Source: CAWUKT01 sp963923035 | Lineage (GTDB): Bacteria; Bacteroidota; Bacteroidia; J057; JADKCL01 | Length of the DNA: 64,000 nucleotides | Direction: 5' to 3' | NCBI GenBank assembly: GCA_963923035.1 | Contig: CAWUKT010000022.1 | Location: forward strand, 1-64,000 | Part shown: positions 15,826 to 24,634 of the stretch, one piece after another | Layout of the letters: every line of letters begins with the position of its first letter | Numbering within the stretch: position 1 is the first letter of the stretch | The notes under the pieces: generated by a model | What the model was told of the DNA's origin: nothing | Databases searched by the model: none | What the model saw: the letters and a program-made list of their open reading frames with translations, nothing else | Program-made: the position numbers and the translations under genes

Positions 15826-17274
15826 TCAGGGATTGCGCTGGAGCCATTCGATGATTTCCGCGAGGCCTTTGTCGGCGGCACCTTGGGAGCGGGATGCTTC
15901 CAAAGTTTGCTGGAGCTGTTGCTTCAGTTTGCTTTGCTCTTGTTGGGAGGTCGTATTCATCCATTGAGCGACGAAGTTCAAAATATCCTTCACCCAGCCG
16001 GGCGCTCCTTTTTCCCATTTGCGCTTGAACCGGTTCAATTTGTTGCTCAAAGCCCCCCAATCTTCTTCCAGCCAAAGGAGTAAGTCATACAACTGAAGGG
16101 CCCGGTGCCGATCCGGCTGTTCTTTCCAGCGGGGAGCAGCGGTGATTTCACGTAAGAATTGGCGGTTTTCTTTTCCCGGAGGCGCCAGGAATGCGGCGAG
16201 GCTGGCATTGTAGGGCAGGCTGGGGGCAGATTGGTCGGGGGAAAAAACCATGGGAAAGTGATCCTGGGTGACCTGCCAAGCCTGGTCGTACCGTCCTTCC
16301 TTGAAGTGCCGGACGATTTTCAGATTGAGGAGGGTGCGCATCAACGCTTTTTCCGAGGCGGGGCTGAGCTGGGGATTGGATTGGATGAGGGCATATTCCC
16401 GGTCAAAAGTCGAAAACTCTTCGTTGTTGGTGCAGGCGGAGAGGTAATTGGAAATGGCGGCGATGTAGAGCCGGGAGTGGGCCAGAATTTGGGCCGGATT
16501 CATTTCCCAGGTTTCCAGGTGGGCCTTGAAGGCCTCCTGCATGGCCAGGGGCTTGGATTGCATCTTGTAAATGATCCCTCGGGAAGCATGGATCGCCAAT
16601 TCTCCCCAGAATCCTTTTGGTTGTTGGGCCCGGGTAGCTATTTCATCCAGTTCTGCTTTGCACTGCTCTGGAGATAAGCGTCGTTTTTGTTGTTCCAGTG
16701 CAATGAGAGAATCGTAAATCGAGGATAGTTTGTGGTCGTTGGTGATTTGAGCCACAGCCTCTTCTTCCAGTTGGTCCAGGTTGGTGGCAATTTTTCCCCT
16801 CAATTCGGGGCGTTGAAAAAGCCTTCGGTTCCAGCGAATCCATTGGAGGGTAATCAGGGGGTCCCCAAAGTTCAATGCCTTTTTCAGGCCGGATTGCGCC
16901 TCGTGCCGGGCCAGATCAAACAGGGCGCGGTTGAATAAGATGGTGACACCTTCCAGTTGGCGGTACTGTTGGGAGGAAAATGAACGCTTTTGGTGGTATT
17001 GACTGAGGGTTTGGAGAATCTTGTCAATCAGGTCATTGGCCAGGGTGGTGAGGTTTTTAGGGCCACCCAGGGCTCCAATATGGGCCTGGAGGGCTTTACC
17101 TTCAATGGGTTGGTCACGAAGTTGCTTGAGCCAATCGTCGACAACCTCAAACAACCAGCGATAGCCGCCCGAGGTCTTGGGGGCAGGGGATTGGCGGCGG
17201 AAAAACCTTTTTTCCTGCTGGGTGAGGGATTGAATCAGGAGGCTCAGTTGATGAATCCGCATGGCTGGGTACAT
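15826..17274 (-). CDS. Large helical protein, paralogue of pseudogene at 49-51 kb
   Basis: Unrecognised 482-residue protein, apparently all-helical with no signal peptide or membrane span, rich in Gln, Leu and Arg. The N-terminus carries the motif RIHQLSLLIQSLTQQEKRFF, closely matching SLFEVHQLIHSMTPHEKRYF of the broken gene at 49341-50951, so both belong to one Bacteroidota family of unknown role. Repeated helix pairs (QQYRQLEGVTILFNRALFDLARHE, ARHEAQSGLKKALNFGD, LLNLKIVRHFKEGRYDQAWQ) look TPR-like. An alternative start four codons later (17262, MRIHQLS) matches the paralogue better. A helical-repeat protein-protein adaptor is a reasonable guess. Upstream UbiA gene follows by 62 bases. Confidence 0.85.
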   Translation of the reverse strand: MYPAMRIHQLSLLIQSLTQQEKRFFRRQSPAPKTSGGYRWLFEVVDDWLKQLRDQPIEGKALQAHIGALGGPKNLTTLANDLIDKILQTLSQYHQKRSFSSQQYRQLEGVTILFNRALFDLARHEAQSGLKKALNFGDPLITLQWIRWNRRLFQRPELRGKIATNLDQLEEEAVAQITNDHKLSSIYDSLIALEQQKRRLSPEQCKAELDEIATRAQQPKGFWGELAIHASRGIIYKMQSKPLAMQEAFKAHLETWEMNPAQILAHSRLYIAAISNYLSACTNNEEFSTFDREYALIQSNPQLSPASEKALMRTLLNLKIVRHFKEGRYDQAWQVTQDHFPMVFSPDQSAPSLPYNASLAAFLAPPGKENRQFLREITAAPRWKEQPDRHRALQLYDLLLWLEEDWGALSNKLNRFKRKWEKGAPGWVKDILNFVAQWMNTTSQQEQSKLKQQLQQTLEASRSQGAADKGLAEIIEWLQRNP

Positions 17275-17431
17275 AAATTAATTTGCCCATTACCCCAATA
17301 AATGCTGAGAATCATTGGTGTCGGATAAACATGACTACATAAAATACCCATTTTCCCGCTTTCATTCAATCCGACGATCCCCTTACCATTGTAAAGTAAT
17401 TCAACACCTAATTAACAAAGCATACAAGCGT

Positions 17432-17800
17432 ATGAAAAGATTCATTTCTGGTAGCGGGGTGGGGCTGGTTGTCGGAGCGGCAATCGTGTATCTGTTTTTT
17501 CTCAATCCACAGGCTTTTCAAGTAAAGTTCAAGTGGACCCCCTCTGGTTACCATATTGTCGACGGTGGAATTGGCGAAGTGGACATCAAGGGATCCCTCA
17601 AGCAGGCGAGTCCTCCGCTGGACCAATTCAGGCTTCCGTTTTATTCCACCGCCACCGAATGTCCTTTGAATGCAGCAAATCCCGGGCTCTTCCAGTGTCT
17701 CGAGCCCAATCCACAGTCCTTTTTGACCCTGCAATTCAAAGACGGGCAATTCACCCTCTTTGTCGCACCTACGGTGGCTTCCCTGCAATCTCCGGGCTAG
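17432..17800 (+). CDS. Hypothetical single-pass membrane protein
   Basis: 122 aa from the ATG at 17432; the frame is open upstream but that peptide is not protein-like and would bury the anchor. MKRFISGSGVGLVVGAAIVYLFFLN forms one N-terminal membrane segment with a Gly-rich face; the remaining ~95 residues are exported or periplasmic, with two Cys (TECPLNAANPGLFQC) that could form a disulfide. No family recognised. It lies about 100 bases upstream of the next small gene and the secreted protease, on the same strand, so it may belong to that group. Confidence 0.65.
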   Translation: MKRFISGSGVGLVVGAAIVYLFFLNPQAFQVKFKWTPSGYHIVDGGIGEVDIKGSLKQASPPLDQFRLPFYSTATECPLNAANPGLFQCLEPNPQSFLTLQFKDGQFTLFVAPTVASLQSPG

Positions 17801-17897
17801 GCCCATTTCCAACGTCTCAGCCGTTCTTCCCGACCCGCCCCCTCGCGGGGCCCAATATTCCCATGTCCATACATTTTTAACCTTTATCCATACAACT

Positions 17898-18263
17898 ATG
17901 CCACGTATCGCAGATTACAGCATCATCTCGGATGGCGGTGTTTTCCTGAATGAAAACTCCGATGTCCACACCGACGAATTCTCCCTGAACCCCGACGCCC
18001 ACCTGGGCTCCCACGGAGTCCTGGTCGCCCGGGTCCATTTCACCAAGCCCTCCACCAACTTTGAATTGAAGTTTCGGATCAACGGGAAACAGGTCTTCAC
18101 CTTTCCCCATGAAGATACCCCCGAGGCAGTTATGACCATCCACGAGGTAGTGCAGCCGGGGATCCTCAAGAAAGGCCGCAACCAGCTCCTCATCGATCCC
18201 AAAGGGGGCGACGGGCGGGTCTTCGTTTCGGATATGTACATTATGTTCCAACGCGACATCTGA
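17898..18263 (+). CDS. Hypothetical small beta-rich protein
   Basis: 121 aa from the ATG at 17898 (MPRIADYSIISDGGVFLN); no signal peptide. The alternating pattern (HGVLVARVHFTKPSTNFELKF, KQVFTFPHEDTPEAVMTIHEVV, RNQLLIDPKGGDGRVFVSDMYIMF) suggests a compact beta-sandwich. No family recognised. Only 3 bases separate it from the trypsin-like protease gene, so they are almost certainly co-transcribed; it may be a partner or cytoplasmic inhibitor of that secreted protease, which is inference from position only. Confidence 0.78.
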   Translation: MPRIADYSIISDGGVFLNENSDVHTDEFSLNPDAHLGSHGVLVARVHFTKPSTNFELKFRINGKQVFTFPHEDTPEAVMTIHEVVQPGILKKGRNQLLIDPKGGDGRVFVSDMYIMFQRDI

Positions 18264-18266
18264 GCC

Positions 18267-19235
18267 ATGAGACGATTCCTGTTCACACTCATCACCGGGA
18301 GCCTGCTGACCGCAGCGGGCTCCTCTCTCCAGGCCCAGTGTTGTCCGCCCGGGCCCCCTTACAATCCGATTTGTCAGGAGAACAACTATTACTTTTTCCA
18401 CGGCAATACCCTGAGTCCGAGTCCCAGCGCCTCCACCACGGTCGCGAAGAATCCGTGGCGCAAGGTTGGTAATATCATCAAGAGCGCGAATGACCTGGAT
18501 GGTTCGGGTACGGGGATTTTGATCGGGGAGAAATGGGTTCTGACCGCCGCCCATGTGGTCGACGGTGACAATGACCAGGTCAGCTTTGCCCTCGCGCAGC
18601 ACGGCCTGAATTGCTTTCCCTACGGCGTCGTGCCGGTCAAGAACATCTACATTCCGAAGGAGTACCTCCAAAACATCGGCGGTTCCTACAACAGCCAGCA
18701 GACCCGGGCCTACGATTGGGCGCTGCTGGAATTGGAGACTCGGCCGGTGCTGCTGAGTGGGCAACCAGCGGCGAAGACCTGGTCCGTGGTCGGCGCGCCC
18801 TATGTCAGCCAGTTCCGGGGCCAGACCTTGCGGGCCCTTGGCTACGGGTGCAATGCGGGCTGCACGGCGAGCATTGGGGCGGGCAAGCCCCTCAAAACGA
18901 AGGACGACGGCACCTTTTTGAATTACAAGGAATGGCCCGCCAGTGTCAACAATGGTGGGCTGATCATTTGTGATGTGGAAGGTGTCGGCGGAATGAGCGG
19001 GGGGCCGGTGTGGTATTACGATGCGGGGAAAAAGCGGCGCTACCTGGTCGGAGTCCTGATTGGGAGCCCCCAATCGGCCTGCCTGAATGGCAAGATGTGG
19101 GCGGCGGCGCTCAGTCCCGGCACCCAATTGCGGATCGTCGCGACGCTCAACGGCAGTCCTCCGACTTCCATGCAGAAAATCACGCCTTCCCCCGCGAATT
19201 ATCTGGCGAATGCGCCTTTCTGTACGACGTTGTAA
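18267..19235 (+). CDS. Secreted trypsin-like serine protease
   Basis: Chymotrypsin-fold (S1-like) protease, 322 aa, with a signal peptide (MRRFLFTLITGSLLTAAGSSLQAQ) and so exported. Catalytic triad visible: His96 in WVLTAAHVVDG, Asp150 in AYDWALLELE, Ser244 in GVGGMSGGPVWYY. About 60 residues before the catalytic domain are Cys/Pro-rich (QCCPPGPPYNPICQENN). Additional Cys pairs (GYGCNAGC, LIICDVE, QSACLNG) suggest disulfides. The C-terminal tail is short, without a T9SS sorting domain. Immediately downstream of a small gene (3 bases) and followed by a terminator. The GTPase/GAP1 genes start 273 bases further; trypsin-like domains are effectors in some such systems, but this one is secreted, so a link is uncertain. 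Confidence 0.9.
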   Translation: MRRFLFTLITGSLLTAAGSSLQAQCCPPGPPYNPICQENNYYFFHGNTLSPSPSASTTVAKNPWRKVGNIIKSANDLDGSGTGILIGEKWVLTAAHVVDGDNDQVSFALAQHGLNCFPYGVVPVKNIYIPKEYLQNIGGSYNSQQTRAYDWALLELETRPVLLSGQPAAKTWSVVGAPYVSQFRGQTLRALGYGCNAGCTASIGAGKPLKTKDDGTFLNYKEWPASVNNGGLIICDVEGVGGMSGGPVWYYDAGKKRRYLVGVLIGSPQSACLNGKMWAAALSPGTQLRIVATLNGSPPTSMQKITPSPANYLANAPFCTTL

Positions 19236-19256
19236 ACCGTAACGTGCATTCCTGTT

Positions 19257-19297
19257 CCCAGCGGGCCTCCTTTGGAGGTCGGCTGGGTTGTTGTTTG
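19257..19297 (+). terminator. Terminator after the secreted protease
   Basis: Interrupted stem: CCCAGC (19257-19262) pairs with GCTGGG (19282-19287), and inside it CCTCC (19266-19270) with GGAGG (19274-19278), followed by TTGTTGTTTG. The remaining spacer to 19508 is pyrimidine-rich with two copies of TTTGATTTTTTT. Confidence 0.7.
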
Positions 19298-19508
19298 TCC
19301 CCTCATTTGATTTTTTTTCCCTGCATTTCCCCATCCCCCCCAACCCAATTCCCTCCCATTCAAAATTTGATTTTTTTCCTCCAAAATCCGCTCCCACCGC
19401 CATCCAATTTCTACATTCCACTCCCCTATGTTCCATCCTTTTCATAACTTGCAACATTCCGGGTTCACAACCTGTATATAAGTAGTACAGATATATTTTT
19501 ACGACTTC

Positions 19509-20546
19509 ATGCGCTGTCCCTACTGCCTTACGAGCAACCCTCAACTGCACCGCGACGAACGGAAAGGAACATACCATTGCCCGACTTGCAAAACCTTGAT
19601 CCCCAAGGCATTTTTGCGGGTCCAGGACCTTTTGCACTCTTCGGTGGGTGTGGTCGGCTTTGCGGGTCATGGAAAAACAGTTTACCTGACCTCCCTCTTT
19701 TCTACCCTGGGGCGCTTTTCGGACCACTGGGCCGAGTACTACTACCGGAGCCTGGACGATTATACCCACCGCGTCCTTTACGAGCAGGTGCCGCTCTTCG
19801 AATCGGGTGACCTGCCCGAGTCCACCCCCGCCAACTTCCCCAACCCGGCCCTCGTGCAGTACCACAAGCTGCCGGTCTTTGGCGATTCCATTTTTGGCTT
19901 CTACGATACGGCGGGTGAGGTATTCAACGAAGTGGCCCAGATTTCCCGGGCCGGTTTCTTCGTTGCCCACTCTGACGTTGTGCTGTTCATTGTCTCCATT
20001 CCCGATTGTTCCGCGGAGCAACTCGACGACGACCTGAGTCGTCTCCTCGACACCTATATCCGGGCGGCCATGGACCACCTCGGCGTGGACCTCGCGGACA
20101 GCCAGCGGCTCGTGGTGATCTTCACGAAGTCTGACCTTTTGGGCGAACGCCTGACGCCGAAGTTGCGGGAATGGCTTTACGGTGGGGGAAGCTCCTGGTA
20201 TGCGCTGGACATGCGCCAGAAGCTGACCGACCTGAGCATGGCCTCCTTCATGGTCGAGCAGTGGGTGCGGGAAGACCTCCGGTGCGCCCGCTTTGCGAAC
20301 ATGGCCCGCGACAATTTCAAAGAAGTCCGTTATACCATGGTCAGTGCGTTGGGAGAGGATTTTGACGAAAGTGCCGGAAAGCCGGAACCCCTGCGGGTGC
20401 TGGACCCCTTCCTGTGGCTCCTTTCCTTTGCCCGGGACGATATGCCTTCGCCTGAACCCGACAAAATCTCATTCTGGGAGCGTCTTCGTCGGATGTTCTC
20501 CCGGAAAAAGGAACCCCTGGCGCTGCCTTCTTCCTCAGCATCCTGA
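19509..20546 (+). CDS. Zinc-ribbon P-loop GTPase (DO-GTPase2-like)
   Basis: 345-residue cytoplasmic GTPase. Residues 3-27 form a zinc ribbon (CPYC at 3-6, CPTC at 24-27). The GTPase domain follows: G1 GFAGHGKT (50-57), G3 DTAGE (133-137), G4 TKSD (206-209). The spacing, the ribbon and the FAGHGKTVYLTSLF stretch match the DO-GTPase2 type described by the Aravind group in predicted conflict systems, usually next to a GAP1 protein, as here (gene at 20571, 24 bases on). The C-terminus (SFWERLRRMFSRKK) is basic and amphipathic and might touch a membrane. The usual TRAFAC-type signalling cycle is assumed, not shown. Family assignment is from memory of motifs. Confidence 0.75.
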   Translation: MRCPYCLTSNPQLHRDERKGTYHCPTCKTLIPKAFLRVQDLLHSSVGVVGFAGHGKTVYLTSLFSTLGRFSDHWAEYYYRSLDDYTHRVLYEQVPLFESGDLPESTPANFPNPALVQYHKLPVFGDSIFGFYDTAGEVFNEVAQISRAGFFVAHSDVVLFIVSIPDCSAEQLDDDLSRLLDTYIRAAMDHLGVDLADSQRLVVIFTKSDLLGERLTPKLREWLYGGGSSWYALDMRQKLTDLSMASFMVEQWVREDLRCARFANMARDNFKEVRYTMVSALGEDFDESAGKPEPLRVLDPFLWLLSFARDDMPSPEPDKISFWERLRRMFSRKKEPLALPSSSAS

Positions 20547-20570
20547 ACCTAATTTTTCTCCTGTACCGCC

Positions 20571-22412
20571 ATGCCTCACATCCAACAGTATTTCTATACC
20601 CGCCTCCAGAAGGAGCAGTCTCCCCACAACAAATACGGCTTTCAGTCGGTCTTCGTGCCGGAGAAATACCCGGATCGGGGCTTTATCCTGGAGCTGGAAT
20701 CTCGGATTCACTTTCCGGAGTACGATACATTTGAGGAGAAGAGCGCGGTTTTTTATCGGGAAATAGAAGGAGAGACCCATCTGGTCATCTTTTGGATGCG
20801 GCTTTTGCCGGATGCCCGGGACGAACAGGGCCGGGGCGGTATCTTTATGGTGCAGGGCTTCATTGTCCCGCCCGAAATTCACCACCGCGTCCAGCGTCCG
20901 CTGAGCCTGCTCTACGGCTTGCTCGACAAATACCTGTTCATTGATCGGGAAGATGCGTTGAACTCGCCTTTGTCGGACCTCAAAACTGGCTTTATCAAGC
21001 CGCTGGAGCTTTCGAAGGCGGAGATGGCGAAATTGGACCAAGAGGATGCGGGGGCGGAAATGGAGTTGTGGGAAAAGCAGTTGTTGAGCTTCTGGGTGAA
21101 ACAAACGCGGGGCGACATGGAGGACTGGACCATGGCGATCAAAGGCGATCCCCGTCCCGTTGAACAGTTGTTGAACCACCTGGCGGGCTTCATGCCCACC
21201 GAAATCCGTGAGAAGTCCGGCTGGGATCCGGCCTTTGACGGTGGAAAAATCTTTTTCTCCCCCTTCAAAACCTTTGGCTTCTCGAAGGCCGAACCCGTCA
21301 CCGGGCGGCCCCTCATCTTCGATTTGGCTTCGAAGTCATTCCTCGACTCCTCCCTCTTCCACGAGATGCTCTCCCCCAACGATCCTTTCGATCGTTTCAT
21401 CAATTCCCGACTGACCACCGCGAGCCTCCAATCGGAGATCGACGATGTCTACCGCCTGGGCTTCTCGCTCATGAAGGGGAATGGCGTCCCCGAGGGCATG
21501 CGCCTCGAAGGCGATTACGCCGAGCTGATCGATGAATTGGCGCGGAATTACCTGGAATCAGCGGTGGTCCCGCTGACGAAAGGTGCCTGGGCCGGCCGCT
21601 TGAAGGTGGCCCTGACGCTGGATGAAGTCTGCGAACTGTTGAATGAGCGCCTGCAAGCCGAGAAATTGGCGGCGGGACTGGAAAAGACCATCATCTCCCA
21701 GGGCGTGACGCCCAGCATGGTCGAATGGGAATTGCCGAAGGGAATTGTGGCCAAGGGCACGCCCCGCCTGAAATTCCTGAACGTGATGTGGACCCAGGAA
21801 GAGCCGGAGCTCCGGATGGTCAAGGCGATCAATCCGCCCCAATTGCTGGAAGCCTTTCAGTTGTGGGCGCGGACGGATTTGAAGAAAAAGAAGTGGTTTT
21901 TCCCTCTGCTGGCGAAGTTTCCCGGCGTCTTCCACCGCATGGTGGAGGAAACGGCATTTCGGGAGCTGTCCCTCAAATGGCTCCACAAGCGCGTTCCGCG
22001 TTCCCACCGTCCGATGAAGGAAGAGCTGGTCGATTTCATGCTGAATTACCAGCGTTTGAACCACCTCGAAAAAGACGATGCGGATTGGAATGTGTTGCTG
22101 GAAGATTTCGTTCGTGAAACCAAATACTCGGACAAAGAGCTCCGCAAGGCCCTCGCCATTGCGGAGAAAACCGGCTTGTCGCCCAGCAAATCACCTTTGT
22201 TGGACGCTTTTGCATTTCCCAAGGACGATATTCCCTCCTATATCACCAACAACGAAGAATTCCGGGAGCGTTTGAGCCACGCGCTGATCATCGCCCACGA
22301 CTATTCCCGCAAGGAATTGAAGAAGATGGGCTTCTCGGCCGGAGAAATTGTCCGGGCGATTCGCTACCGAAAGGGAATTCTGCAAAAGATTCGCACCCTA
22401 CTCGGGCACTGA
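20571..22412 (+). CDS. GAP1-like GTPase-associated protein
   Basis: 613 aa, no signal or membrane span. The first ~140 residues (IQQYFYTRLQKEQSPHNKYG, FQSVFVPEKYPDRGFILELE, then a GRGGIFMVQGFIVPPEIHHR stretch) resemble the GAP1-N domain that pairs with DO-GTPases; the remainder is mostly helical, with FDRFINSRLTTASLQSEIDD and several Leu-rich helices, as in the GAP1 middle and C-terminal regions. Coupling to the upstream GTPase (24 bases) supports the reading. The last 15 bases overlap the 3' end of the convergent gene at 22398. The biochemical role of GAP1 proteins is unknown; regulation of the GTPase or formation of an assembly is the usual guess. Confidence in the gene is high, in the name moderate. 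Confidence 0.65.
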   Translation: MPHIQQYFYTRLQKEQSPHNKYGFQSVFVPEKYPDRGFILELESRIHFPEYDTFEEKSAVFYREIEGETHLVIFWMRLLPDARDEQGRGGIFMVQGFIVPPEIHHRVQRPLSLLYGLLDKYLFIDREDALNSPLSDLKTGFIKPLELSKAEMAKLDQEDAGAEMELWEKQLLSFWVKQTRGDMEDWTMAIKGDPRPVEQLLNHLAGFMPTEIREKSGWDPAFDGGKIFFSPFKTFGFSKAEPVTGRPLIFDLASKSFLDSSLFHEMLSPNDPFDRFINSRLTTASLQSEIDDVYRLGFSLMKGNGVPEGMRLEGDYAELIDELARNYLESAVVPLTKGAWAGRLKVALTLDEVCELLNERLQAEKLAAGLEKTIISQGVTPSMVEWELPKGIVAKGTPRLKFLNVMWTQEEPELRMVKAINPPQLLEAFQLWARTDLKKKKWFFPLLAKFPGVFHRMVEETAFRELSLKWLHKRVPRSHRPMKEELVDFMLNYQRLNHLEKDDADWNVLLEDFVRETKYSDKELRKALAIAEKTGLSPSKSPLLDAFAFPKDDIPSYITNNEEFRERLSHALIIAHDYSRKELKKMGFSAGEIVRAIRYRKGILQKIRTLLGH

Positions 22413-23621
22413 TCCGCTTTGGGTGGGATGGGCCGGATGCGCCTGGATCCGCTTGAGGATAGAGAGGGTATTGTTTTGCAGGGAAATGGACGGGTCAATT
22501 CGAATGTCCAATTGCAGGTCCTGGTTGGGAAACCGGTTGACCATGCCTTCCACCACCGCACTGACCGCCCAATCATAATTGTAGCTTCCGCCGGGCCGCA
22601 CTTCGATCCAATCCACTTCGGCCGGTCGACTCATTTCATCTTTGTAGTCCCACAATGGCAAGTAGAGGACGCCCGCTTCGCGGTGCTGCTCATTGGACGG
22701 TCCAATGACGCCCACCACCTTTTCAACTCCCCGTTCCAGGTCAAAGGGTTCCTTGCAGGTCTTGCAACGTACAAAGCGCCAGTCTTCGTGGGTGATTTCC
22801 TCGGCCCGGGTCAGGCATTCCTGGCAGAACAGATCGGGGAATGAAGTCCGCAGGTGCATTTGTGAAGCGATGATCTCTTCGATGCGCTTGCGGATGGCCT
22901 CGCGTTGCGCGAGGAAGGTCGTGACCTTCTCCGGGAGGGCGGCATGGGCTTCCGCCTGTTCGGTGAGGTGACTGAACTCTTCGAACAGGGTGAAAATGCC
23001 AGCCACTTTGAAGGGACGGGCCGTGTTCAGGCGGTGGGTCACCTGCTGGAAGGTCCGGTCCGCCAATTGGGCAATCTGATCATCCGGATCTTGTTTGCCT
23101 TCCGTCAATAGCTTCACCGATTGGGGCGAGCCCCATTGTCCCATTCCCAACACCGCTTCCCGCCGCAATTCCGATTCTTTTTGTTTCCAGACCCCTTCCA
23201 AAAACGTGTCGATTTCTTCCCGCTTTCCCTTTCCAATCAACAGCCGAATGATCCGCTTGGCTGCCCCCACCCGGTACGTTTTCATCCATTTCTTTCCCCA
23301 AATCCCTCCCAGCAGTCCGGCCATCCCGAAAAAGCCTCCGTAAATGAAGGGGCTCGCGGCCAGGGGAACAAAAGCGCCGAAAATGGGCAGGGTGGGGAGA
23401 ATGAGAATGCCCCAAGCGGTCAGGACGTCGCGGTAGGTTTTCCGATTGACGACATTGAGGCCGTGGGTCAGCGCTTCAGACCGCTTGTTTTTCTTGAGCA
23501 GCCGCTGGACCCGTTGGGTGGAGAGCCATTGGGCGAGGATATCGGTGGAAAACCAATACAGGCCGGCCCAGGCGGCGCCAAATATGGCCATGATGATCGG
23601 GGCGGAAACTGCGTCGGGCAT
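22398..23621 (-). CDS. Membrane protein with C-terminal zinc ribbon
   Basis: 407 aa from the ATG ending at 23621; a longer frame adds an unlike N-terminus. N-terminal part: hydrophobic segment PIIMAIFGAAWAGLYWF and another pair about residues 65-105 (GILILPTLPIFGAFVPLAAS, FIYGGFFGMAGLLGGIWG). Residues about 130-200 are a HEAT-like helical part (VLGMGQWGSPQSVKLLTEG), then a long coiled-coil-like helix, then four Cys (FCQECLTRAEE, VRCKTCKEPFD), a zinc ribbon of the rubredoxin type. The C-terminal ~80 residues are mixed alpha/beta. It overlaps the end of the GAP1-like gene by 15 bases in convergent orientation. Zinc ribbons in both this protein and the GTPase, plus adjacency, suggest one system, the membrane protein perhaps being its anchor or effector (inference). 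Confidence 0.8.
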   Translation of the reverse strand: MPDAVSAPIIMAIFGAAWAGLYWFSTDILAQWLSTQRVQRLLKKNKRSEALTHGLNVVNRKTYRDVLTAWGILILPTLPIFGAFVPLAASPFIYGGFFGMAGLLGGIWGKKWMKTYRVGAAKRIIRLLIGKGKREEIDTFLEGVWKQKESELRREAVLGMGQWGSPQSVKLLTEGKQDPDDQIAQLADRTFQQVTHRLNTARPFKVAGIFTLFEEFSHLTEQAEAHAALPEKVTTFLAQREAIRKRIEEIIASQMHLRTSFPDLFCQECLTRAEEITHEDWRFVRCKTCKEPFDLERGVEKVVGVIGPSNEQHREAGVLYLPLWDYKDEMSRPAEVDWIEVRPGGSYNYDWAVSAVVEGMVNRFPNQDLQLDIRIDPSISLQNNTLSILKRIQAHPAHPTQSGSVPE

Positions 23622-23738
23622 AGGAAGCGGGAGGCTGAGGTTAGAAGTCAAATGGACGGGGGGATGTCCCCGCATTCAAATATACTGAAAAGTGGAGGTT
23701 CTCCGAGAGGGGAGGCGGAGTGAGAAATGCAGCCGGGA

Positions 23739-24443
23739 TCAGGAGCCTTTGCCCCGCAATCCCCGACTGGTCGCGGTTCGGGAGGGATCAAAGGTAAAGT
23801 AGAGGCTCAGCAACAGGCTTTGGAGCTGGTCGTTGCCATCGTTGGGGCCCAATTCGGCGATGTTGTCGAGGTAATCCGAAGTGGTCGGGCGGAAGGTGTA
23901 TTCCAGTCCCAGCATCACCAGCGGAGACAATTCGACTTCCAGCCCGAGGGAGAGCGGAAATGCGGCGGTGATGGTGCCGTAGGTCTCGTTGGAATTGCGG
24001 GTGGAGATATTGTCGAGGAGGTTGTTGCCGTCGGCGTCGCGGGGGGTATAGCCGAGGAGGCCGAGTCCGAGCGAGGCATAGGGATGGACGGTTTTTTCGC
24101 GGAGGAAACGGGCCTTCAGGCGGAAATCGGCGAAGAAGAAGCGCGTGTCCACAAAGGTATTGGGTTGTACGCCGTCAACGGCGGCGATGTCCCGGTCCTG
24201 GCTCACAAAGCGCCCGAAGCCAAAATTGATCTGGGGGGTGATGAGCGCGTCGGATGCAAATTGGATGGACAATTGAGCGCCGGGGTGAAAGCGCTGGAGG
24301 GCGTCGCCATTGGTGGTCAGGTCTCCGGAATAAGCGGTTCCGAGGAAACCCAAGCCGAGCCGCAGGGGCTTCTGCTCCGCCTGCCCGTAGGTCTGGCCCG
24401 CCAGTCCCAGCAGCAGCACTACCATGGTCCAAAATCTGTGCAT
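23739..24443 (-). CDS. Outer-membrane beta-barrel protein
   Basis: 234 aa with signal peptide (MHRFWTMVVLLLGLAGQTYGQ). The rest alternates amphipathic strands with Gly and aromatic girdle residues: RLGLGFLGTAYSGDLT, LSIQFASDALITPQINFGFGR, DTRFFFADFRLKARF, HPYASLGLGLLGYTP, LVMLGLEYTFRPTTSDYLDN, LQSLLLSLYFTF. The pattern AYSGDLTTN and TTSDYLDN is common in OmpA-N/OMP_b-brl type Bacteroidota proteins. Ends with a short basic tail (SRTATSRGLRGKGS) after the last strand, which is unusual for a barrel. Monocistronic; no partner visible. Confidence 0.85.
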   Translation of the reverse strand: MHRFWTMVVLLLGLAGQTYGQAEQKPLRLGLGFLGTAYSGDLTTNGDALQRFHPGAQLSIQFASDALITPQINFGFGRFVSQDRDIAAVDGVQPNTFVDTRFFFADFRLKARFLREKTVHPYASLGLGLLGYTPRDADGNNLLDNISTRNSNETYGTITAAFPLSLGLEVELSPLVMLGLEYTFRPTTSDYLDNIAELGPNDGNDQLQSLLLSLYFTFDPSRTATSRGLRGKGS

Positions 24444-24571
24444 GATCTAAAGATAAGGAATCAGATGGAAAGGCCCGCGCTGGTTTTGAGATCGAAGGGA
24501 AAGAGGGGGTAAAAATGGAGAGTTTTCAAAAGACCGAATTTTCTTACATCGGGGAAATGGCAGGCGGGTCC

Positions 24572-24599
24572 AAAAATAATGCCGGCCCATCGGGCCGGC
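24572..24599 (-). terminator. Terminator of the small gene at 24635
   Basis: On the minus strand GCCGGCCC-GAT-GGGCCGGC (plus 24581-24599) is followed by ATTATTTTTGG, a good rho-independent terminator 35 bases after the stop at 24635. Confidence 0.8.
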
Positions 24600-24634
24600 A
24601 GCTATTCTTTGTCAATGTTGCAATAACAATGTTG

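Noticed and set aside
17877..20078. Very long minus-strand frame (733 codons)
   Set aside because: Antisense to the protease and GTPase genes; no family pattern, follows from GC-rich codon use of the real genes on the plus strand.
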